Positions 1-7,067 of a stretch of DNA of 64,000 bases are shown here, piece after piece. Position 1 is the stretch's first letter, and each line of letters starts with the position of its first letter. Origin of the DNA: CADEDV01 sp048498035 (GTDB lineage: Bacteria > Bacteroidota > Bacteroidia > Chitinophagales > Chitinophagaceae); the NCBI GenBank assembly GCA_048498035.1, contig JBEHYT010000004.1, forward strand, positions 124,001-188,000. The letters run 5' to 3'. Position numbers and translations under genes: made by a program. The notes below the pieces were generated by a model. The model was given only the letters and a program-made list of their open reading frames with translations, was not told the DNA's origin and made no database searches.

Positions 1-2
1 GA

Positions 3-77
3 AAAAAATTATTTGCCCCACGGCCCGCACCAGCCGTAGGTGAACATACAACAAAAGTGATGGCCGATTTTAATTAA
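3..77 (+). CDS. CaiB/BaiF family CoA-transferase, C-terminal end only
   Basis: Reading frame 3 is open from the window edge to a TAA at 75-77 and ends in RPAPAVGEHTTKVMADFN. This closely parallels the C-terminus of the next gene (APLLGEHNEQIEQEF) and the usual APxxGEHT...L ending of class III CoA-transferases. The rest of the gene lies outside the window. Its stop codon ends one base before the GTG start of the next gene, so the two are surely co-transcribed. Assignment rests on about 24 residues and on the neighbour. Confidence 0.6.
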   Translation, partial: KKLFAPRPAPAVGEHTTKVMADFN

Positions 78-78
78 T

Positions 79-1251
79 GTGTCAATGGAATTATTGAATG
101 ATATTCTTGTCCTGGATTTCAGCCAGTTCCTGTCGGGACCATCGGCCAGTCTGCGACTGGCAGATATGGGCGCGCGTGTGATAAAAATTGAAAAACCGGG
201 CACCGGTGATATTTGTCGCCAGTTGTATGTGTCCGATGTGATGGTGGAAGGTGAATCCACGATCTTTCATGCTATCAACCGCAACAAAGAGAGCTATGCC
301 GCTGATCTAAAAAACCCGGACGACCTGGAGAAGATCAGGCAGTTGCTGCTGAAGGCAGATGTCATGTTGCACAATTTCCGGCCCGGCGTAATGGAGCGGC
401 TTGGCCTGGATTATAACAGCGTAAAAAAAATAAACCCGGGTATAGTATATGGTGAAGTGAGTGGATATGGCCCAACCGGACCCTGGAAGGATCTGCCGGG
501 ACAGGATCTGTTGTTACAGGCCGTATCTGGGTTGTCATGGTTAAGCAATAATAATGATGAAGGTCCAACACCAATGGGAGTTGCGGTTGTAGATATACTG
601 GCCGGTACGCATCTTGGCCAGGGAGTATTGGCGGCGCTTTATCGCCGGGCGGTTGCCGGCACCGGTGCGCTGGTGCAGGTGAGTATGCTGGAAAGTATTC
701 TCGATTTTCAATTTGAAGTATTGACCTGCTATTATAATGATGGCAACCAGTTGCCGGTAAGAGGCGCCGTCAACAGTGCTCATGCCTATATCGCTGCTCC
801 TTATGGAATTTATAGAACGCAGGATAGTTATCTTGCATTAGCTATGACAGACATTCCGCGGCTGGCACAGTTACTTGGCTGTCGTGAACTGGAAATCTTT
901 ACAGAAAGCAGGGACTGGTTTGTTCGCCGTGATGAGATCAAACAAATATTAGCGGCGCATTTGTTGTCGGGCACCACCACTCAATGGCTGAATGTGCTGG
1001 AAACAGCGGATGTATGGTGTGCGCCGGTATTGGATTACGACGGTTTGCGCGAAACAGAAGGTTATCGCGCGTTGAATATGGAATTGCTTGTAGAAACAAC
1101 AAACGGACTGCAGGTAAAAACGACGCGTTGCCCCCTTAGGATAGATGGACAGTTACTTACGTCACGAAGAGGAGCGCCGTTGCTGGGTGAGCATAATGAA
1201 CAGATAGAGCAGGAATTTCATCTTGTAAATGAACTGCAGGCACGCGGTTAG
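79..1251 (+). CDS. CaiB/BaiF family CoA-transferase
   Basis: A 390-residue cytoplasmic protein of the class III (CaiB/BaiF, formyl-CoA transferase-like) family, which moves CoA between organic acids. Family features are the N-terminal VLDFSQFLSGPSASLRLADMGA segment, where the nucleotide part of CoA binds, the VIKIEKPGTGD stretch, LHNFRPGVMERLGLDY and the GQDLLLQAVSGL motif. Its Asp143 matches the catalytic aspartate that forms the acyl anhydride. Length is normal for the family. The start is GTG at 79; ATG at 85 is the alternative. It directly follows another CoA-transferase of the same family and precedes a sugar-lactonase-like gene, which points to an organic or sugar acid as acceptor. The substrate cannot be read from the sequence. 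Confidence 0.85.
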   Translation: MSMELLNDILVLDFSQFLSGPSASLRLADMGARVIKIEKPGTGDICRQLYVSDVMVEGESTIFHAINRNKESYAADLKNPDDLEKIRQLLLKADVMLHNFRPGVMERLGLDYNSVKKINPGIVYGEVSGYGPTGPWKDLPGQDLLLQAVSGLSWLSNNNDEGPTPMGVAVVDILAGTHLGQGVLAALYRRAVAGTGALVQVSMLESILDFQFEVLTCYYNDGNQLPVRGAVNSAHAYIAAPYGIYRTQDSYLALAMTDIPRLAQLLGCRELEIFTESRDWFVRRDEIKQILAAHLLSGTTTQWLNVLETADVWCAPVLDYDGLRETEGYRALNMELLVETTNGLQVKTTRCPLRIDGQLLTSRRGAPLLGEHNEQIEQEFHLVNELQARG

Positions 1252-1277
1252 CTGGTGCCTGGACAATGTTTTGGCAG

Positions 1278-2129
1278 ATGATAGAGATTATCGATACGCA
1301 TGTACATATATGGAATCCGCAGCGGGTTCGTTATAACTGGCTGGATGCTGCCCCGGCTGTATTGAATAGGAACTGGGATCTTGCAGAACTTGAACCGGAG
1401 CGCAAGGCTGCCGGTGTTGTAGGTGGTGTGTTGGTACAGGCTGGGGGCAATGTTGCAGATACAGAACTGATGCTGGAAGCGGCACGGCATTCCAGTTGGA
1501 TTAAAGGCGTGGTGGGCTGGTTGCCACTTGAGCATCCTGATCAGGCGCAGCAAATGCTGGATCTTTATTTACAAGACCCATTGTTCAAAGGAGTGCGGCA
1601 CCAGATACACGATGAGGCAGATCCAAAATGGTTATTGCAACCTGGTGTGTTGGAAAGCCTTGCTTACCTGGCGGAAAAGAAAATTCCTTACGATGTAGTG
1701 GGCATTCATCCCGAACACCTGGAAACAGCGCTGGAGGTGGCTGTGCGGGTACCTGGTTTAAAGATGGTGCTTGATCATATGAACCAGCCACCCATCGCAT
1801 CGGGCGAACGATTTGGTTTGTGGGGTGAACTAATGAAAGCAGCGGCGGCGCACCAGCAGTTTTATGTGAAGATCTCTGGTCTTGGCACCACGTCGGGGCG
1901 TTTCTTTACATGGACGGCTGCCGATATTGAACCCTACCTGGGTTTTATTTTGGAACGATTTGGTGTTGCACGTTGTTTTTGTGGGGGTGACTGGCCTGTA
2001 GCCACACTGGCGGGCAGCTATACAAATGCCTGGAGCAATTACCGGGAGGCGTTGGAAAATTTACTTTCGGAAAAGCATCAGCAACAGGTGCTGCATGATA
2101 ACGCGATCGCTTTTTATTCTTTATACTAA
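1278..2129 (+). CDS. Amidohydrolase family sugar lactonase (L-fuconolactonase/L-rhamnonolactonase-like)
   Basis: A TIM-barrel metal-dependent hydrolase of the amidohydrolase-2/COG3618 group. The N-terminus IIDTHVHIWNP carries the metal-binding HxH. VDHMNQP-like (VLDHMNQPPI), KISGL and the late CGGDWPVA segment, with the barrel-end aspartate, are typical of L-fucono-, L-rhamnono- or L-galactono-lactonases. No signal peptide, so cytoplasmic. I prefer ATG 1278 because family members begin a few residues before DTHVHIW; ATG 1266 would add four residues. It sits between a CoA-transferase and a rhamnose-type transporter, so hydrolysis of a deoxyhexono- or hexonolactone made from rhamnose, fucose or L-galactose is plausible. 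The exact lactone is unknown. Confidence 0.75.
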   Translation: MIEIIDTHVHIWNPQRVRYNWLDAAPAVLNRNWDLAELEPERKAAGVVGGVLVQAGGNVADTELMLEAARHSSWIKGVVGWLPLEHPDQAQQMLDLYLQDPLFKGVRHQIHDEADPKWLLQPGVLESLAYLAEKKIPYDVVGIHPEHLETALEVAVRVPGLKMVLDHMNQPPIASGERFGLWGELMKAAAAHQQFYVKISGLGTTSGRFFTWTAADIEPYLGFILERFGVARCFCGGDWPVATLAGSYTNAWSNYREALENLLSEKHQQQVLHDNAIAFYSLY

Positions 2130-2141
2130 CAGGTTGTTTGC

Positions 2142-3176
2142 ATGGAGCTGATCAACGGACTTTTATATCATACGGCGGGCGCTTCCAGCGCGGCGCTTTG
2201 CTACACACCCGAGAAAAAAGTGCGTGGTTGGTCGTGGCAAACATATTGGATCACGCAGGCTTTTGTGTGCTGGTTCCTGTTGCCGGTAATAGTAGCATGG
2301 ATAACCATCCCGGAACTGGCACTGGTATTAAAAGAAGCGCCCGGCGCTGCCATGCGTAATTCTTTTTTACTGGGTATGGCCTACGGCATTGGTGGAACTG
2401 CATTTGGAATGGCTATTCGCTATGTGGGCTTCTCGCTAACCTATGCCATTTCTGTAGGTATCAGTTGTGTACTCGGCACGATCCTGCCGCCATGGGTAAA
2501 TGGTACGCTTGGTGAATTGCTGCACGGCAACGGCGGTAATTTTCTCACCACGGGAATAGTAATGGGCGTTGTTGGCATATCACTGTGCGGGCGCGCTGGT
2601 TTTTTAAAAGAGCAGGACATTGCAACCAGTGGAACAGTGAACGCTTCGTTTTCCCTTGCAAAAGGATTACCTCTTTGCCTGCTGGCCGGTATACTTTCCG
2701 CGTTATATGGTTTTTCAATTGCACAGGGACAACCCATTGCTGAAATTGCCCGGGCACACGGGGCCGGCGAGTTGCGCACGAATGTGATTTACCTTTTTTC
2801 CAATACAGGAGCCTTTTTAACAACCTTGCTATACTGTCTTTACCTGCATACCCGGCAAAAATCGTTTCAGGAATTTGGCACAACGCAAAAGAAGGGCAGC
2901 CTGGCAATGAATTATGCCATGGCTACGCTGACAGGATTGCTTTGGTATGGACAATTCTTCTTTTATGGATTAGGAACCGTTCGTATCAGTCGTGAGTACA
3001 CCAGTTGGGCATTGCACATGATCTTATTGGTATTGTTAAGCTCTTTAATTGGTGTAGTACTGAAAGAGTGGAAAGGAACACGGCCAAGAACGGTACAAAT
3101 ATTGGTGCTGGCGTTACTGGTATTGGTGATAGCAGTACTTTTTATCATGTATGGAAATAAACTGGCAACCGGTTAA
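2142..3176 (+). CDS. rhaT: RhaT-family sugar/proton symporter (L-rhamnose transporter-like)
   Basis: A 344-residue inner-membrane protein with about ten hydrophobic segments. The N-terminal YTPEKKVRGWSWQTYW is a hallmark of the L-rhamnose/proton symporter RhaT, and GMAYGIGGTAFGMAIRYVGFSLTYAI and ISCVLGTILPP are also RhaT-like. Length matches the family (about 340). It starts 12 bases after the lactonase gene and its stop codon abuts the next ATG, so it is in the operon. The context of three GH78 rhamnosidases in the window supports uptake of L-rhamnose or a similar deoxysugar. The family is clear; the substrate is inferred. Confidence 0.85.
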   Translation: MELINGLLYHTAGASSAALCYTPEKKVRGWSWQTYWITQAFVCWFLLPVIVAWITIPELALVLKEAPGAAMRNSFLLGMAYGIGGTAFGMAIRYVGFSLTYAISVGISCVLGTILPPWVNGTLGELLHGNGGNFLTTGIVMGVVGISLCGRAGFLKEQDIATSGTVNASFSLAKGLPLCLLAGILSALYGFSIAQGQPIAEIARAHGAGELRTNVIYLFSNTGAFLTTLLYCLYLHTRQKSFQEFGTTQKKGSLAMNYAMATLTGLLWYGQFFFYGLGTVRISREYTSWALHMILLVLLSSLIGVVLKEWKGTRPRTVQILVLALLVLVIAVLFIMYGNKLATG

Positions 3177-4238
3177 ATGAGTGAACAGCAACATATCAAC
3201 TCTGGCAAACTGCCCATCTATTTGATTGGCGCAGGCAGTATTGTGAATGATGCTCATTTGCCCGCATATTTGTTTGCCGGATTTGATGTGAAGGGTATTT
3301 ATGATATTGATGAAGCACGTGCGGCCGCTACTGCCAGCCGGTTTTCTGTACCACATTATACTGATCTGCAAAAAATGCTTGCAGCCGCCGGTACGGAATG
3401 TGTATTTGATGTAGCCGTTCCCGGGGCAGCGTTGTTGCAGGTACTGGAAGCATTGCCCGCAGGCGCCAATGTGCTCATGCAAAAGCCGATGGGTGAAGAT
3501 TATGCGCAGGCGAAAAAAATACTTGAAACAACGCGCGCAAAGAAAATGAACGCGGGTGTTAATTTCCAGTTGCGCTATGCGCCGTTCATTAACGAAGTGC
3601 GGTCCATGCTACGCGCCGGTGCACTCGGGAAATTGCTGGATATTGAAATCAATGTAAATGTATTTACGCCCTGGCATATCTGGGATTTCCTGTTTGATGC
3701 CCGTCGCGTGGAGATCCTTTACCACAGCATTCACTATATCGACCTGGTAAGAAGTTTTTTTGGAAACCCGTTGTCTATATACGCTAAAACAATCCAGCAT
3801 CCTTCCATGCAACAGTTAGCATCTGTAAAGACGTCTGTTATTATGGATTATGGCAACATGATTCGGGCTACTATTCTCACCAATCATTGCAATGTGTTTG
3901 GCGTGGAGGAACAGCAATCTTATATCCGTTTTGAAGGAACAAAGGGTGTGGTGCGGATAGACCTTGGTTTGTTGAAAAATTATCCGACAGGATTAGAAGA
4001 CAGGTTTCGATATAATGTAATTACGAACGATGCGTGGAGTGGTTGGAACGAAAAAGAAATTACGGGTAGTTGGTTTCCTCATGCCTTTGCAGGAAGTATG
4101 CAACAGGTGATGATGGCCGCAGCGGAACAGATCGAAGAGCCGGATAATTCGGTGGAAGATGCCATTCATACCATGGCCTGTGTAGAAGCTGCGTATTTGT
4201 CGTCTGAACAGGGCGGCGTTAAACCGGTAATTGAATAA
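3177..4238 (+). CDS. Gfo/Idh/MocA family NAD(P)-dependent oxidoreductase
   Basis: A 353-residue cytoplasmic dehydrogenase. The N-terminal Rossmann fold starts at YLIGAGSIVNDAHLPAY, with an acidic residue after the second strand (GIYDIDEARA) suggesting NAD preference. The EKP motif of the family appears as QKPMGEDYAQAK, keeping the lysine. A C-terminal alpha/beta domain holds the DLVRSFFG helix after a YHSIHYID stretch. Length is typical. The ATG follows the RhaT stop codon without a gap. Together with the lactonase two genes upstream, it could oxidise a free sugar to the lactone, which the lactonase then opens. D-apiose dehydrogenases also belong to this superfamily. The substrate is not assignable. 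Confidence 0.85.
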   Translation: MSEQQHINSGKLPIYLIGAGSIVNDAHLPAYLFAGFDVKGIYDIDEARAAATASRFSVPHYTDLQKMLAAAGTECVFDVAVPGAALLQVLEALPAGANVLMQKPMGEDYAQAKKILETTRAKKMNAGVNFQLRYAPFINEVRSMLRAGALGKLLDIEINVNVFTPWHIWDFLFDARRVEILYHSIHYIDLVRSFFGNPLSIYAKTIQHPSMQQLASVKTSVIMDYGNMIRATILTNHCNVFGVEEQQSYIRFEGTKGVVRIDLGLLKNYPTGLEDRFRYNVITNDAWSGWNEKEITGSWFPHAFAGSMQQVMMAAAEQIEEPDNSVEDAIHTMACVEAAYLSSEQGGVKPVIE

Positions 4239-4269
4239 CGTATTTTAATAGCAAGCATATAGCAATCCC

Positions 4270-4297
4270 GGGGGACGGTTCTCCGTTCCCTTTTTTT
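4270..4297 (+). terminator. Rho-independent terminator
   Basis: Eight-pair stem GGGGACGG (4271-4278) with CCGTTCCC (4283-4290), one G-T pair, loop TTCT, followed by seven T residues. It lies 30 bases after the Gfo/Idh gene and only five bases before the ATG of the next gene, so a transcript reading into that gene must contain this hairpin. Confidence 0.85.
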
Positions 4298-4302
4298 ATT
4301 TC

Positions 4303-7047
4303 ATGATGATCAAGCAACAAACATATCGACGTGGCCAGAAGCTCTTACTATTCACTTTAGCCCTGGTACTTTGTACAATTACATTGTTCGCACAAAAAAA
4401 GGCCAATGTACTATGGACAGGACCCGGTACGCCTGCGCCACGGGAAACATTTGGTATTACTAACCTGGAACAGGCGCTTCGCGAAAACGGTTATACTGTC
4501 GTAAGCGGAAATGCTTCCAACGCCATTCATATCCGGGTAGGTGTACAGGGTAGTCAGGAGATGTCTGCTTTTCAACTACCAGCAACGGTTGGCACGCCCG
4601 GCGCGGAAGGATTTTTATTGTATCGCGCAGCGAACAACCTGTTCGTTTCCGGTGCCGATGCATCTGGTGTGTTGTATGGCTGCCTGGAATTGGCCGCACG
4701 GATTCGCCAGCAACACGGAATCCCTGCTGTTTTGCAGGTGCAGGATCAGCCGCAGATGAAATTGCGCGGTTCCTGCATCGGTATGCAAAAGCCGACATAC
4801 CTGCCCGGGCACGGTGTGTATGAATACCCGTATACACCCGAAACCTTTCCATGGTTTTATAACAAGCAACTCTGGTTGCAGGTGCTGGACTCCATGGTTG
4901 CCAACCGGATGAACTCATTGTATCTCTGGAATGGCCATCCATTTGCATCGCTGGTCAAACTGAAAGACTATCCGTATGCAGTGGAGGTGGATGATGCGAC
5001 ATTTAAGAAAAATGAGGAGATCTTTTCGTTCTTAACAAAAGAAGCCGATAAACGTGGCATCTGGGTGATCCAGATGTTTTATAATATTATCGTGTCCAAA
5101 CCTTTTGCAGAACACAATCACCTGAAAACGCAGGACCGCAACCGGCCCATTATTCCCATCATTGCTGATTATACCCGTAAATCTATTGCGGCCTTTGTAG
5201 AAAAATATCCCAACGTAGGATTGATGGTGTGCCTGGGCGAAGCCATGCAGGGCACGGGTCCGGACGATATAGAATGGTTTACAAAAACGATTATCCCCGG
5301 TGTGCAGGATGGATTGAAAGCGTTGGGAAGAACCGAAGAACCGCCGATCGTTTTACGTGCGCATGATACAGACGCGCCCAGCGTGATGCATGCGGCGCTT
5401 CCACTGTATAAAAATTTATATACTGAAGCAAAATTCAATGGCGAGGCACTTACTACCGATCAGCCCCGTGGTGAATGGGCGGCATTGCATCGGCAGCTAA
5501 GTGAATTGGGCAGTGTACAAATTGAAAATGTACACATCATGGCCAACCTGGAGCCATTTCGCTATGGCGCTGCCGGGTTTATTCAACGCTGCGTGCAGGG
5601 TATGCACGCTATTATGGGCGGCAATGGACTGCATCTTTACCCGCAGGCATCGTATTGGGATTGGCCTTATAGCGCTGATAGTACGGCAAACGGTCACCTA
5701 TTGCAAATTGAGCGCGACTGGATCTGGTATAAAGCATGGGCACGCTATGCCTGGAACTGCAATCGTGATCCGGAAGCAGAGAAAAAGTATTGGGCACACC
5801 AGCTTGCTATTCACTACGGTTGTTCGGATGCAGACGGTGCCAATATCCTGGAAGCGTACGAGCAATCCGGGCAAATTGCGCCGAAGTTGCTTCGTCGCTT
5901 TGGTATAACAGATGGTAACCGACAAACGCTTACGCTGGGTATGCAAATGACCCAGCTGATCAACCCGGAGCGATATGGTCTTTTTACATTACTATATACC
6001 AGCGAGAGCCCCGTGGGTGAAATGCTGGGAGAATATGCAGGCCGGGAATGGAACCATTTGCCTCATGTGGGTGAAACGCCACCAATTGTTATTGCAGAAG
6101 TACGCGCGCATGGCGCGAAGGCGGTGAATGCCATCGATGCCGTAAAAAAAGTGAGCAGAAACAAGGAAGAATTCGCACGTTTAAAAAACGATATGTACTG
6201 CTACCAGGCGCTTGCTCAACACTACGCATTTAAAGCAGCAGCTGCGCTGGATGTATTGCGCTACAAATATTCCTCAGACCTGCGGGACCTGGACAGTGCT
6301 TACCTGCTGCTGGATAAAAGCGTGGAGACATACCGAAGACTGGTTGCATTAACAAAAGGAACCTATCGCTATGCCAATAGCATGCAAACGCAGCAGCGGA
6401 AAATTCCATTCAGGGGTGTGGATGGCACTTTTAAAACCTGGACAGAAGTGCTGGTGCCGTTTGAAAAGGAATTAACGCATTTCCGGCATGCGATCGATTC
6501 ATTAAAACAAAACCCGGAAGGAAGCAGGGAAGCGATACCGCTACAGGAAGCGAACGTACGGATAACCGGCAATTATGCGCGCTACAACATTGCTCCCGGC
6601 ACCTGGCTGGATAATGAAAAAACATTGCAACTGGAAAAGGTTGCCGTGGATCTTCAGCAACTGAATGGTATTGTTTTGTCTTCCGGTGAGCAACAAAAAT
6701 CCGGCACCCGTCTTGAATTTACCAGCAGCAGGCCGGTAAATGTGTTGGTTGGTTTTTTCAATGCAAAGGAAGAACGGTTCCTGAAGGCGCCGGAACTGGA
6801 AACCAATGCCGGCGCAAATGATCACGGCGAAGCGGATACAAAAATTGCCCGCGCCGCGGTAGTTAAAGGAATGCCCACGGTAAATATTCATAGCTATTCG
6901 TTCCCTGCTGGCTCCAATGTACTGGAATTGCCGCGCGGAATTTGTCTTGTTCTTGGTTTTGTTAATGATGATGAGCCAATTCACGAATACGATGCCGGCC
7001 TTACCGGGTATGGCGTAGTGCGGGAGGTGGACTGGCTTTTTGAATAA
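4303..7047 (+). CDS. Large secreted glycoside hydrolase, GH20/GH67-like N-domain plus TIM barrel, family unassigned
   Basis: A 914-residue protein with a signal peptide (LLLFTLALVLCTITLFAQ). Residues about 30-150 resemble the small alpha/beta N-terminal domain of GH20/GH67/GH84 enzymes, with the LYGCLELAARI helix typical of this domain. Next comes a probable TIM barrel (about 150-480) beginning at MKLRGSCIGM, with MVANRMNSLYLWNGHP, VGLMVCLGEAMQGTGPDDIEWF (candidate acidic residues) and YPQASYWDWPY. A helical region follows, then a C-terminal beta-sandwich from about residue 745. It probably acts in the periplasm on an acidic or hexosamine-like residue; alpha-glucuronidase or alpha-galacturonidase activity is my guess from the N-domain and the pectin context. 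I cannot place it in a numbered family. First gene of the glycosidase cluster. Confidence 0.6.
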   Translation: MMIKQQTYRRGQKLLLFTLALVLCTITLFAQKKANVLWTGPGTPAPRETFGITNLEQALRENGYTVVSGNASNAIHIRVGVQGSQEMSAFQLPATVGTPGAEGFLLYRAANNLFVSGADASGVLYGCLELAARIRQQHGIPAVLQVQDQPQMKLRGSCIGMQKPTYLPGHGVYEYPYTPETFPWFYNKQLWLQVLDSMVANRMNSLYLWNGHPFASLVKLKDYPYAVEVDDATFKKNEEIFSFLTKEADKRGIWVIQMFYNIIVSKPFAEHNHLKTQDRNRPIIPIIADYTRKSIAAFVEKYPNVGLMVCLGEAMQGTGPDDIEWFTKTIIPGVQDGLKALGRTEEPPIVLRAHDTDAPSVMHAALPLYKNLYTEAKFNGEALTTDQPRGEWAALHRQLSELGSVQIENVHIMANLEPFRYGAAGFIQRCVQGMHAIMGGNGLHLYPQASYWDWPYSADSTANGHLLQIERDWIWYKAWARYAWNCNRDPEAEKKYWAHQLAIHYGCSDADGANILEAYEQSGQIAPKLLRRFGITDGNRQTLTLGMQMTQLINPERYGLFTLLYTSESPVGEMLGEYAGREWNHLPHVGETPPIVIAEVRAHGAKAVNAIDAVKKVSRNKEEFARLKNDMYCYQALAQHYAFKAAAALDVLRYKYSSDLRDLDSAYLLLDKSVETYRRLVALTKGTYRYANSMQTQQRKIPFRGVDGTFKTWTEVLVPFEKELTHFRHAIDSLKQNPEGSREAIPLQEANVRITGNYARYNIAPGTWLDNEKTLQLEKVAVDLQQLNGIVLSSGEQQKSGTRLEFTSSRPVNVLVGFFNAKEERFLKAPELETNAGANDHGEADTKIARAAVVKGMPTVNIHSYSFPAGSNVLELPRGICLVLGFVNDDEPIHEYDAGLTGYGVVREVDWLFE

Positions 7048-7067
7048 CTTACTAAAGTAATGTGCTG

